A stretch of DNA of 64,000 nt from NCBI GenBank assembly GCA_963846715.1, contig CAWJXA010000006.1, positions 400,778 through 464,777 on the forward strand, in the 5' to 3' direction. Shown in pieces: positions 50,256-58,895 of the stretch. Positions within the stretch are counted from its first letter, which is position 1. The number at the start of each line of letters is the position of its first letter. This DNA comes from Bog-257 sp963846715 (GTDB lineage: Bacteria > Acidobacteriota > Terriglobia > Terriglobales > Acidobacteriaceae). The notes beneath the pieces are model-generated. The model was given only the letters and a program-made list of their open reading frames with translations, made no database searches and was not told the origin of the DNA. A program made the position numbers and the translations under genes.

Positions 50256-51643
50256 TGCGTCACCGCCGGGGAATCAAGGGTCAACGTACCAGTCGCCAGT
50301 TCCACTCCAGCGTAGCTACTATTCATGCGATACACCGCCTGCCAGTAATCGGCCTTGGCGCGATGCTCCGCTTCTTCTACTCGCAAAATGTCGCTCACCG
50401 TGCTCAACCCGCCTTCGTATCGGTTTTGATTGATGCGCAAGCTCTCGTCAGCCTGCCCAATCGTGCCGCGTGCCACTTTCACCTGCTGCTGTGCCGCGTC
50501 AAACTGGTAGTACGCGCTGCGTACTTCCAGTCGTACCGCGTCCTGAAAGCCGGCATAGCCCGCTACCGCGCGCTCCTGCATTGCTTTCTCACGTGCCAGG
50601 GCCGCGCGCTTGCTGCCGCCAGCAAAAAGGTCGAACTGCAGTTCGGCACCAGCCACCCAGTTGTTGGCGCCGGTCCATCCCACGCTGTGGGAGTCCTCTT
50701 CCCACGACCCAAACGCATTCACTCGCGGACCAAACGCTGCCTTAGCCATCGACACGCTCTTGTCCTGGGCGGTGCGCTCCCATTCGGAGCGCTTTAGGTC
50801 TGGACGCTTCTCCAGCGCCGTCTTCTCCAACTGGCTGACATCAGCCGACGGTAACACCCTGTCTTCAAGTGCCTCCATAGGCTGATACTGGGCATCAGCT
50901 GTGGCACCCATCGCCAGTGCCAATCGAGTTCTCGCCAACGCCAGTTGGTTGCGTCGCTCGATCAATTCCTGCTGCCGCGTCGAGCGCTGCACCTCAGCGC
51001 TCAGCAGGTCAGAGTCCACCGCCAGGCCGCTCTCCACTCGCGCCTTGCTCTGTTGTTCGATGGCCTCTACGGTTTTCACAGCGTCCTCGGCCACTTGCAC
51101 CTGCTTTTGCGCCAGCAACACGCCGTAATATGCCTGCACAGTCTGATACACCAGCTCCTGGTCGGTACGGTTGAGTTGCTGCTCGGCCGCGAGATTCATG
51201 AACTTGGCCCGCTCCAGCGCCTTCCAGCTCTGAGTACTGTCGAAGAGGTTCCATTGTCCGGAAAAGCGAGTGGCATAGTTGCCGATCGGCGTTGGGCGGT
51301 TCAGCTGGTTCAGCGCAAAATCGGCGGCGGTGAACTCCTGCTGGCGCAGCTTCGTGCCGAACACGAACACCGGATCGTTGCCCGCGGTGAAATTCTCCGC
51401 AAACATGATTCGCGGTAGCATCGGAGCGCGCGCCTCGCCCACGCCGGCCAGCGTCGCCTTGGTATCGGCCACCGCGGCCTTGTGCATGGGATTATTGGCC
51501 AAGGTAAGCTTCGCCGCCTCCGCCAGCGTCAGCGGAACCGCCTCCTGCGCCACTGCCCCCGCAGCCACGGCCATCATGACGACAACTGAGGCGATCAGCC
51601 TCAGTGGCCCGCGACGACCATCGATCCATATCGAGTCGCCCAT
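50252..51643 (-). CDS. TolC-family outer membrane efflux protein
   Basis: A 463-residue outer-membrane channel protein with a signal peptide (ASVVVMMAVAAGAVAQ) and two OEP repeats made of long helices (TLAEAAKLTLANNPMHKAAV and the C-terminal RVEEAEHRAKADYWQAVYRM). The ATG at 51643, three bases after the OsmC stop, starts directly before the signal; the longer frame would overlap osmC. It forms the exit duct of the RND system encoded downstream. Confidence 0.94.
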   Translation of the reverse strand: MGDSIWIDGRRGPLRLIASVVVMMAVAAGAVAQEAVPLTLAEAAKLTLANNPMHKAAVADTKATLAGVGEARAPMLPRIMFAENFTAGNDPVFVFGTKLRQQEFTAADFALNQLNRPTPIGNYATRFSGQWNLFDSTQSWKALERAKFMNLAAEQQLNRTDQELVYQTVQAYYGVLLAQKQVQVAEDAVKTVEAIEQQSKARVESGLAVDSDLLSAEVQRSTRQQELIERRNQLALARTRLALAMGATADAQYQPMEALEDRVLPSADVSQLEKTALEKRPDLKRSEWERTAQDKSVSMAKAAFGPRVNAFGSWEEDSHSVGWTGANNWVAGAELQFDLFAGGSKRAALAREKAMQERAVAGYAGFQDAVRLEVRSAYYQFDAAQQQVKVARGTIGQADESLRINQNRYEGGLSTVSDILRVEEAEHRAKADYWQAVYRMNSSYAGVELATGTLTLDSPAVTQ

Positions 51644-51645
51644 GT

Positions 51646-52089
51646 TTAAGCGCCAACCCTGGCCAGTTGATCGGCATGAACGATCTCGTAGGTTGACTCG
51701 ATCTCCGCGCTCTGTTGCACCATAGCGCCTACTGAGCAATACTTCGTCTCCGAGAGATGAATCGCGTCGCACAACGCATGCTCCGTGATGTCCACTCCGG
51801 TGACGATGTGGTGAATTCGGACCTTGGTGAAGACTTGTGGTGGATCAGGAGTTTGGTCGGCTTCGACCGTCACCTCGTATCCTGTCACCTCTTGACGTTT
51901 CTTACGCAGGATGCCGATAACGTCGAACGCTGTGCATCCCGCCAGAGCGATCGCAATGAGTTCAATGGGTTTCGCTCCCGTGTTGCCGGCAGCGTCGTCG
52001 ATCAGGATGTGGTGTCCGGTACCGCTGGTGGCGACAAACTGCCGCTGTGTTCCCGAGGGCTGAGTGAGTTTTACGTTTGCGGTGATCAT
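51646..52089 (-). CDS. OsmC/YhfA-family protein
   Basis: A 147-residue OsmC-fold protein. The catalytic-type cysteines are in IALAGCTAFDVIGILRKK and LSETKYCSVGAMV, spaced as in the family. OsmC and Ohr enzymes reduce organic peroxides with a thiol; the YhfA subgroup is of uncertain role. It is the first gene of the leftward efflux operon, directly before tolC, which suggests a detoxification or thiol-stress function of the whole operon. Confidence 0.93.
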   Translation of the reverse strand: MITANVKLTQPSGTQRQFVATSGTGHHILIDDAAGNTGAKPIELIAIALAGCTAFDVIGILRKKRQEVTGYEVTVEADQTPDPPQVFTKVRIHHIVTGVDITEHALCDAIHLSETKYCSVGAMVQQSAEIESTYEIVHADQLARVGA

Positions 52090-52253
52090 GCCTGTAAGTC
52101 TCCGTTGTAATGCGGCTGGGCGCGGTGAGGATTGTCACCGTGCTCCGGTCACGCAGAAAGAACGCATCAAATCAGCGGAATGTTACAGGGTTGGAAAATT
52201 ATTTGGTCCGGATTTTTCTCGGTGGTAATCTGCCCTGTTATCAATGACTTATC

Positions 52254-53171
52254 TTATACGGCTACAGTCACACCGGAGCCAGGCTTCTTTTTCTTTTTCT
52301 GTTTCTTCGACAACTCCAGCACCGCCGCCTGGTATTCGCTAACCAATTGGCGCCGCAGCTCTTCGGCCCGATTGGACTTGCAATCAGGGGCATACGAACG
52401 GCAGCGTTGTACCGTGCTCTTCAGGCTGCGGAGAAACGCTTGGCAGGGCTTACAATCGCCGATGTGGCGATCCATTTGCTCACACACTGCATCATCCACC
52501 AGCCCATCCATGTAGTCGGAGAGAGCTGCAAACAGTGTGCGACAGCGTGGCGGCCTCGCCGGTCCGGAGGCTGCATGAACCTCGATGCCCTTGGCAGCCT
52601 TCACCTGGTCTGACAAGTACTTTCGCACCATCAGCCGCGCCCGGTGCAGCCGCACCCGCACCGTACCTTCGCGCAATCCCGTGACCTCCGCGACTTCAGC
52701 CGTTTCCAGCTCTTCCATGTCGTGCAGCGCCAGCACCATCCGGTATTTCTCCGGCAGATTAGCCACCGCCTCTTTCAACTGGTCGCCCACCTCGCGATTG
52801 AGCAGGGAGGCCTCCGGATCCATCGCTTCGCTCTTGATGAGTTCCAGTAGCTCCGTGCCGTCCGGCATCAACTCGTCCAGCGAAATATTTCTGGCAGGCG
52901 CAGCCTTGACTCCACGATGATTGCTGATACACCTGTTGCGCGCCACCTTGTACAGCCACACTTTCAACGCCTGCGGATTGTCGAACATCGCCAATTGCGG
53001 CATCGACTTCATCAGAACATGTTGCATGGTGTCTTCGGCATCTTCGGGATGCCCGCACACTTTAATGCTGAACGAGTACACGGTGTCTTGCAGGAGGGAA
53101 ATTGCTTTTTCAATGGCGGTGGGGTCTGTACCCTGCATGTATTCGAGAGCTTGCTCCACGTCACCGCGCAT
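52254..53171 (-). CDS. ECF sigma factor with fused C-terminal zinc-finger (ZAS-like) domain
   Basis: The first 190 residues are sigma-70 region 2 (GHPEDAEDTMQHVLMKSM, KVWLYKVARNRCISNHR) and region 4 (LPEKYRMVLALHDMEELETA and an HTH in VTGLREGTVRVRLHRARL). Then comes a domain with SDYMDGLVDDAVCEQMDRHI and GDCKPC, the H-x3-C-x2-C pattern of zinc-binding anti-sigma domains, and a very basic tail of Lys residues. Fusing an anti-sigma-like zinc finger to the sigma factor would let one protein sense redox or thiol stress. It lies 165 bases before osmC on the same strand and may control the efflux operon. Confidence 0.88.
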   Translation of the reverse strand: MRGDVEQALEYMQGTDPTAIEKAISLLQDTVYSFSIKVCGHPEDAEDTMQHVLMKSMPQLAMFDNPQALKVWLYKVARNRCISNHRGVKAAPARNISLDELMPDGTELLELIKSEAMDPEASLLNREVGDQLKEAVANLPEKYRMVLALHDMEELETAEVAEVTGLREGTVRVRLHRARLMVRKYLSDQVKAAKGIEVHAASGPARPPRCRTLFAALSDYMDGLVDDAVCEQMDRHIGDCKPCQAFLRSLKSTVQRCRSYAPDCKSNRAEELRRQLVSEYQAAVLELSKKQKKKKKPGSGVTVAV

Positions 53172-53174
53172 ATC

Positions 53175-53687
53175 TCAAGCATAGTGGATACGCCGATTCG
53201 AGCCAAGACTTCGTTTTGAGCGCAGCAACAAGCTAGGCTTGACGCCTACTGGCGACCCCGAAGGAAAGCGGCCATTGGATCGCGTCGGTGCTTTTCGGTG
53301 GCCGGGACGCGAAGTTGTCCCAAAAGTCGGCTCCTGTTCCATCTGGATATTCGCGGGATCCGAAACATCTAGGCAACCGGAACGTGGCATTATTCGGTCT
53401 GCATTGCGTTGGCGCACGGCAGACGTGTCGGTCGAGTAGCGTACTATTCCGGCTGCCGCCACGCAAGTCAGGTACTCAACGATTTCCTGAACGCCCTCGC
53501 TGTCGATGGTTAACCAAGGAGTCCTCCGTGGATCCCATCCGCCGTTTACATTCCTGAGTTCCTCGTCAACGAAACAGCGAACCAAGTCCTGCTCAACCGC
53601 CTCTACGTTGGCTTCATAGATCACAGATTCGCCGCACAAGCAGGCCATAGCATATCGAGATGCAACGTGGGTTACCGCAACTTCCAC
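53175..53687 (-). CDS. Hypothetical, doubtful
   Basis: This 170-codon frame ends three bases before the sigma factor start. The first 75 residues (ACLCGESVIYEANVEAVEQD) look protein-like. The second half is rich in Arg, Ser and Pro and looks noncoding. It may be a decayed gene or a leader of the sigma factor operon. No family recognised. Confidence 0.2.
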   Translation of the reverse strand: MEVAVTHVASRYAMACLCGESVIYEANVEAVEQDLVRCFVDEELRNVNGGWDPRRTPWLTIDSEGVQEIVEYLTCVAAAGIVRYSTDTSAVRQRNADRIMPRSGCLDVSDPANIQMEQEPTFGTTSRPGHRKAPTRSNGRFPSGSPVGVKPSLLLRSKRSLGSNRRIHYA

Positions 53688-53874
53688 ATTAAGGCGTTCG
53701 ATTCCGGCACCAATTCGACACGATAGGAGTTAGCCCTCAGGGCTTGATGTCCGGCTGAGTCTTTGCACACTCCCAAACACGAGATTCTCTCAATAACCCA
53801 AATTTGGTGTGCCACAGCAATACCCCCTTGTACCTCACTTGGCGCTTCCACCTGACAAGAGTTTTACGTGGACT

Positions 53875-55083
53875 TCAAGCATGTGCCAACGCACCGTGGG
53901 ATTTCGCCTTACGCTGTTGTGCCCACTGCGAGATATCGGCGATCCCAGCAATCGCCGCATCCACTTCTCGCGCGGTATTGAACGCACCAATCGAGAACCG
54001 CACGCCACCATCTCGTTCGACGGTTCCAAGTTGCGTGTGCACCAAGGGTGCGCAATGCAGACCGGTGCGGGTCGCGATGTTATGGTCCACGTCGAGCATG
54101 ACTCCAACATCTCCGGGATCAACGCCCTTAAGGTTCATAAGAATCGTTGATAGGTGATCTTCGAGCCTGTCGCAACAGTACAGTTGCACGCCTTCGATTT
54201 GTCTGAGGCCGTCCACGAGCCTTTGCGCCAACTGCATTTCGCACGCATGTACGTTTGCGATGCCGTTCTCCTCGAGCCAATCCTGACCGGCCCACAGCGA
54301 GGCTACGCCAACCATGTTGGGGGTGCCGTACTCCAAGCGCCACGGATACTCCTCGAGGTGGTAGGGATAGGCAGATCGCACGCCTGTGCCGCCACTGCGC
54401 ACCTGTTTGACTTGTACGTGTTTGCGAATGCAGAGGCCGCCGATGCCCATGCTTCCCATCAGCGCCTTGTGGCCAGTGAATGCAACCACGTCAACGTTCA
54501 TCTCTTTCATGTTGATCGGAATGATGCCGGCCGTCTGTGCGGTGTCTACCACCAACGTAACCCCGTGTTCACGGCAGATCCTCCCGATTTCCTTAACCGG
54601 CTGCACCGTGCCCAACACATTCGAACCGTGGTTGACGATCACGAGCCTGGTGTTCGGTCGAATCGCTCTGGCGATGTCGTCCGGATTCACGAAGCCCGCG
54701 CCATCGAATCGGACGAAAGTCGCTTCGGCTCCGTGGTCGCGCACCATGTGGTTGACTGGCCGGATCACGGAGTTGTGTTCGAGGTTGGTAGTAATGATGT
54801 GGTCGCCGGACGAAACCAGTCCCGGGATGATGAGATTGAGCGCATCGGTTACGTTGTAGCCGAAGACCAGCCTGTCTGAGGCATCCTCATCGCCACCAAA
54901 GAACTTGGTCATGCGCTTGCGCAAGCGGTCGAGGAGCGAACCTGCCTCCATCGCAAGGTCGTAGCCGCTGCGTCCAGGATTGACGCCGTGCGTGCGGTAG
55001 AACTCGTCCATGAAGCGGTAAACGTTTTCCGGCTTGGGCCAGACGGTTGCTGCGTTATCAAAATAGATCAGTGCTTTTTCCAT
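53875..55083 (-). CDS. Cysteine desulfurase-type class V aminotransferase-fold enzyme
   Basis: A 402-residue PLP enzyme that by family removes sulfur from cysteine to leave an enzyme persulfide. It opens LIYFDNAATVWPKPENVYRF, has the PLP-Lys in VAFTGHKALMGSMGIGGLCI and the His/Asp pair in VTLVVDTAQTAGI. A candidate catalytic Cys lies in TRTGLHCAPLVH near the C-terminus, as in NifS-like desulfurases of anaerobes. It is the last gene of the dsrC-dsrM-dsrK operon, nine bases after dsrK. Delivery of sulfur to DsrC is a plausible role. Confidence 0.9.
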   Translation of the reverse strand: MEKALIYFDNAATVWPKPENVYRFMDEFYRTHGVNPGRSGYDLAMEAGSLLDRLRKRMTKFFGGDEDASDRLVFGYNVTDALNLIIPGLVSSGDHIITTNLEHNSVIRPVNHMVRDHGAEATFVRFDGAGFVNPDDIARAIRPNTRLVIVNHGSNVLGTVQPVKEIGRICREHGVTLVVDTAQTAGIIPINMKEMNVDVVAFTGHKALMGSMGIGGLCIRKHVQVKQVRSGGTGVRSAYPYHLEEYPWRLEYGTPNMVGVASLWAGQDWLEENGIANVHACEMQLAQRLVDGLRQIEGVQLYCCDRLEDHLSTILMNLKGVDPGDVGVMLDVDHNIATRTGLHCAPLVHTQLGTVERDGGVRFSIGAFNTAREVDAAIAGIADISQWAQQRKAKSHGALAHA

Positions 55084-55092
55084 AGCTACCCC

Positions 55093-56706
55093 TCAGTGGA
55101 ACTCCCACTTGATGAACGGCTCGCTGATATCGGTCATCGCATTGACGATAAGTTCGGCCAGCCCCCCATACAGAATTCCTGACTTCTCCCAGACTCCGTA
55201 GTATCGAAACAGATCGCGGAATTGGCCCTTGCAGTTCGAACATGGCGCACACACGTATTTCTTGATGTCCGGGCTGGAACAATCGGCAAAGGCGTCGAGG
55301 ATCTGCTTGAGTTTCATTCTTCCGGCGACCGAGAAGCGCCAATCTTCAAAGTTGTATCCCGACATGATGGCGAACCCTGACCCGCCGCCGCAGCAGTAGT
55401 TGTTCACGCCGTGCGGGGTCATCTCGCGGAACTGCGGACAAATGGCGCGCAGGATTTCGCGCTGCGGTTCTACGATTCCCATCATGCGCACCATATTGCA
55501 GGGGTCGTGCAGCGTGACGGGGAAGTCGTTCTTCGACGGGTCGAGCTTCAGCCGCCCGCCCATGACGATGTCCCGTAACAGCACCAGCGAACTCTCGCGC
55601 GGGATGTTCAGGTCACCGGTAAGAATGCGGTCGGCAGTCACCATGGAGGCTTTGTGTCCGTGACCGCACTCGCCCAACACGATCTTCTTCACCTTGAGCT
55701 TCCGGGCGGCTTCAGCTTGCTTCACGGCGATACGGGCAAACTGTGCATCGTCGTACCAGAGCCCATAGTTGACGCTGTCATAGCCGGCGAGTTCGCTCGA
55801 CATGGTCCAACTGATTCCCGCCGCTTCGAGGATGATGGCAAATGCCATCGGGTTCTCGGGCCATGCCAGGATCTCGCCCGCGTTATGAATGAACAGCACA
55901 TCGGCGCCTTCTTTGTCCCACGGCGTCGCGGTGGAGAGGCCAGTCTGGTCGTGGATCTCCTCGTCGAGGAATGCGACGTTGTCCCGCACCGCGTGTGCGT
56001 TCATGCCCGTCGAAGAACCGGTCCGGAGCTGCAGCATCGAACCCTTCTCGTGGATCTCTTTCGGCGCGATTCCCATCTCCATGCTGAAGAGCTTGCGGAT
56101 TTCACGCGTTAACAGCGCGTTGTCCACGCCCATGGGGCACGCCTGGGCACAGCGACGACACAGCGTGCAGCGGTATGCCGATTCGAGCAGCCGACCGAGG
56201 GTGGCGGCGTTCAACTCGATGTGTTCTCCCTTGAGCCATGCCAGGGCTTTTCCACCAGGCTTGGCGTACTCGTTTACCAGGCCACGAAAGACCTCACTAC
56301 GGAAGGTAGGGCGGTACACCTCATCGTGGCCGCTCGCGGTGTAGATTGGGCAAGCCTCGACGCAGCTCTGGCAGCGGGCGCAGTGATCGAGAGAGAGGGT
56401 AAGTTGCTCAAGGAATGGCCAGTTGTCGTCTGCGCTGAGTAGTTTTGCGAGGCCGGAAAGGAACTGCTCAACAGACCGTTGCTCTGCTTCAGGTGTCTGA
56501 AGGCGCGAAAGCCCGAGCGCAGAGAATCCGTCGAGCGAGGTATCGATTCGGTCGAGCACTTTTTGGTCGAGTACCTTGGTTGGAGTCAGCGTTTCGGTAT
56601 CGTCATAGGGATCTGGCAACGGCAGGAGCCTTTGCGGCGACACTTCACTGAGTTGTCCGGATTGGGTGGCGATGTCACTGAGCCTAAGCACGTTTCCCAA
56701 CTCCAC
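55093..56706 (-). CDS. dsrK: DsrK/HdrD-like iron-sulfur protein
   Basis: A 537-residue soluble partner of a membrane haem protein. Two 4Fe-4S motifs lie around CARCQSCVEACPIY and CRRCAQACP. The C-terminal half holds two CCG domains (GECGHGHKASMV, LHDPCNMVRMMG, NNYCCGGGSGFA, VCAPCSNCKG), which form the noncubane cluster where a disulfide is reduced, as in heterodisulfide reductase HdrD and DsrK. Its start overlaps the end of dsrM by 23 bases. The known function is electron transfer from menaquinol to the DsrC trisulfide or disulfide. Confidence 0.9.
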   Translation of the reverse strand: MELGNVLRLSDIATQSGQLSEVSPQRLLPLPDPYDDTETLTPTKVLDQKVLDRIDTSLDGFSALGLSRLQTPEAEQRSVEQFLSGLAKLLSADDNWPFLEQLTLSLDHCARCQSCVEACPIYTASGHDEVYRPTFRSEVFRGLVNEYAKPGGKALAWLKGEHIELNAATLGRLLESAYRCTLCRRCAQACPMGVDNALLTREIRKLFSMEMGIAPKEIHEKGSMLQLRTGSSTGMNAHAVRDNVAFLDEEIHDQTGLSTATPWDKEGADVLFIHNAGEILAWPENPMAFAIILEAAGISWTMSSELAGYDSVNYGLWYDDAQFARIAVKQAEAARKLKVKKIVLGECGHGHKASMVTADRILTGDLNIPRESSLVLLRDIVMGGRLKLDPSKNDFPVTLHDPCNMVRMMGIVEPQREILRAICPQFREMTPHGVNNYCCGGGSGFAIMSGYNFEDWRFSVAGRMKLKQILDAFADCSSPDIKKYVCAPCSNCKGQFRDLFRYYGVWEKSGILYGGLAELIVNAMTDISEPFIKWEFH

Positions 56707-57592
56707 TTCCGTTTGGGTCCGCGACCACTTCCGACCAAGTTGTCCCGTGGCCGGCTGCGATGTGCGGAGCCGCCCATGACGATCTCCGTCCTAAGTTCAC
56801 CGCAAGCATATCGGCGGCGCGCGGATTGCGTGAACTGGGTGAGTCGTCCCAGCGAACGTCGTGCCACGTGAAGTACTTCATGTACGCGTGCGTCATGTGG
56901 GTGAAGGGGAAGTACGCCAGGAAACAGGCGACCAAGATCAAATGAACATGCCAGACAATCGGGTTTTTCCCGAGGAACGCTGGGAACCCCAACAAGTTGC
57001 GAACGATGTAGACCAAGCCGGTCGCTCCGGCATTCAGTGACATTATGCCTGTTGCGAAGATCGATCCCAGCAACAAAAGGTCAAAGATGCCGAGGCGGGT
57101 TGCGAAAGCCCTGAGACGCGGATGCAAGCTTCGCATGACAACCAGACCAATAGCGCCAGCCATGCCGAGGAAGCACGCCGCTCCGTAGCTGTAAACCAGT
57201 GCAGCATGAAATACCCCCGAGCTGAGACCGGCGGGCAAGCAAATCTCCGCTACGGCGAGCAGCGTGGCAAGCACATAGAGGTACAGCCCCCAATGCAAGA
57301 GCCACGACCACAGCCACAGAGCACGGAAGTTCTCCCACACGCCTTTGAGGAGGAGCACCTCCTTCACAACAAATGCCATCTCACTGCTGCGGTTGCTGTC
57401 CACAGGCTTTGTCCACCAGTCAGACTCCTCGAAGTAGGAGCCGCCGTAGCGTTGGCGTTCGCGGGGTCCTTTTGGGATGGGATAGAGTTCCCATCGAAGG
57501 TGGGCAGGCATTCGCAAAACCTTCACCACCCGCATCGCATTGCCGGCGAAAAAGACCACGAGCGCAACGGAGATCAGCACCACAGTCAGCAT
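56684..57592 (-). CDS. dsrM: DsrM/NarI-like membrane cytochrome b
   Basis: A 302-residue integral protein with about six helices and His pairs in LLHWGLYLYVLATLL, VWHVHLILVACFLAYFPFTH and HMTHAYMKYF, the b-haem ligands of NarI-type quinol oxidases. N-terminal and cytoplasmic regions fit DsrM. It passes electrons from menaquinol across the membrane to DsrK. It follows dsrC by 54 bases in the operon. Confidence 0.88.
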   Translation of the reverse strand: MLTVVLISVALVVFFAGNAMRVVKVLRMPAHLRWELYPIPKGPRERQRYGGSYFEESDWWTKPVDSNRSSEMAFVVKEVLLLKGVWENFRALWLWSWLLHWGLYLYVLATLLAVAEICLPAGLSSGVFHAALVYSYGAACFLGMAGAIGLVVMRSLHPRLRAFATRLGIFDLLLLGSIFATGIMSLNAGATGLVYIVRNLLGFPAFLGKNPIVWHVHLILVACFLAYFPFTHMTHAYMKYFTWHDVRWDDSPSSRNPRAADMLAVNLGRRSSWAAPHIAAGHGTTWSEVVADPNGSGVGKRA

Positions 57593-57646
57593 TGGTCTTC
57601 ACCAACGGTCCACGTGCGCGCGGCCGCATGGACGTGGGACGCTTTG

Positions 57647-57985
57647 CTAGACACAGCCCGTCGGTTTGGGCAGCCCAGCTACTTTGCAGGCGCCCTTGGC
57701 CGGTCCGGAAGGAAAGAGGTCGTAAATTTCGCGCAACGAGTAGTCGGTTTCCTTGCAGAGCTTGCGAACCATGGGCGCAATCTCGAACTCTTGGAAGTAG
57801 CTGCGGATATAAGTAATGATCTTCCAATGGGCGTCGGTGAGTTCCTTGACGCCGTCAGTCCGTGCCAAGGCAAGCGCCAACTGGTCGTTCCACAGCTCAG
57901 GCTGTTGAATAAATCCGTCTTCGTCCACTTCCACCTCGTTGCCGTTCCAGGTGAACAGCTGAAGAACCGCTTGTGATGAGTCCAT
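57647..57985 (-). CDS. dsrC: DsrC sulfur-carrier protein
   Basis: A 112-residue TusE/DsrC protein. The C-terminal arm GACKVAGLPKPTGCV carries both cysteines of true DsrC: the penultimate Cys and another 11 residues before it. TusE proteins have only one. The core shows ELTDAHWKIITYIRSYFQEF and LCKETDYSLREIYDLFP. DsrC carries sulfur as a trisulfide between enzymes and is a substrate of DsrMK. No dsrAB is in this window, so its sulfur source is unknown. Confidence 0.94.
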   Translation of the reverse strand: MDSSQAVLQLFTWNGNEVEVDEDGFIQQPELWNDQLALALARTDGVKELTDAHWKIITYIRSYFQEFEIAPMVRKLCKETDYSLREIYDLFPSGPAKGACKVAGLPKPTGCV

Positions 57986-58162
57986 GTCGCCTCACGCGCG
58001 CAGAGACTGCAGACACTCTCGCCAATCTCAATCGTAGGGAGGTCGAAACGAGAAATACATAAGCACCTTCTGATTGATTGCAGGATTGACGAGCAGCATG
58101 AAGGTGGAGGGTGCCGACAACTTTTAGTTCGTTAGGCAGAAGAGGATAATTACCGCTCGCAG

Positions 58163-58669
58163 TCAGGCTTTAGGTCGGACCGCTTCCACTCCTGCCTTTG
58201 TGCCCGGCTTCGCGATGTTGCCCCAAGCTAACGCGGTCGAGAGCACCATCGAAGTCGTGGTCGCAACATAAGGCATCAGTGCATCCAATAGTGTTTCCAG
58301 GTGCAAAACATCGGAAACGGCAACCTTGAGCAGGAAGGACTCCGCTCCTGTGACACGATGACACTCCAGGACTTCGGGATGCGTGGCGGCGACCTCCATA
58401 AAACGAACCAGATTCTCGCCCCCGACTCTGACGTTCACGAATGCCAAAATTGGCAGTCCAACGCTAGCGGGGTCGATCTGTGCGCGATAGCCGACGATAA
58501 TGCCGGCCTCTTCCATTTTGTGCACACGCTCGGTTACCGCCGGGGTGGAGAGTCCCACGATCCGGCCGAGTTCTGTGAACGGCAGTCGAGCGTTCTGCTG
58601 CAGTTCGCTGAGGATCTTCCAGCCGATCTCGTCCAGCAGATGTTCGGCTCCTTGTTGTTGTTCTTTCAT
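58163..58669 (-). CDS. Lrp/AsnC-family transcriptional regulator
   Basis: The 168-residue protein has an N-terminal winged HTH (ELGRIVGLSTPAVTERVHKM) and a C-terminal RAM ligand-binding domain (VNVRVGGENLVRFMEVAATH, GAESFLLKVAVSDVLHLETL). Lrp-type regulators sense amino acids. The gene is divergent from the methionine gamma-lyase-like gene with 226 bases between, so a sulfur amino acid is a likely effector. The ATG at 58669 is chosen because the HTH begins soon after it; an upstream start adds 12 residues. Confidence 0.9.
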   Translation of the reverse strand: MKEQQQGAEHLLDEIGWKILSELQQNARLPFTELGRIVGLSTPAVTERVHKMEEAGIIVGYRAQIDPASVGLPILAFVNVRVGGENLVRFMEVAATHPEVLECHRVTGAESFLLKVAVSDVLHLETLLDALMPYVATTTSMVLSTALAWGNIAKPGTKAGVEAVRPKA

Positions 58670-58895
58670 ACTGATTCCAGACGCGAAAGTTCGGCTTAGC
58701 GACACAGTCCGTCGTTCTGATGCGAATCATAGCATCGGGCATATTCTGCGCTCCGGTCCGCGGGTCACCGGAGGCTGTGCTGACTGTCACTGTCCGCTGC
58801 TGAGCTGTGCGTGATAATAGTTCGTTTGCCCGAACTACGGGAAGGGCGAGTACTTGCGTCAACGCGACTGGGCCAGTGGGCCAGAAGGAAGTCTC

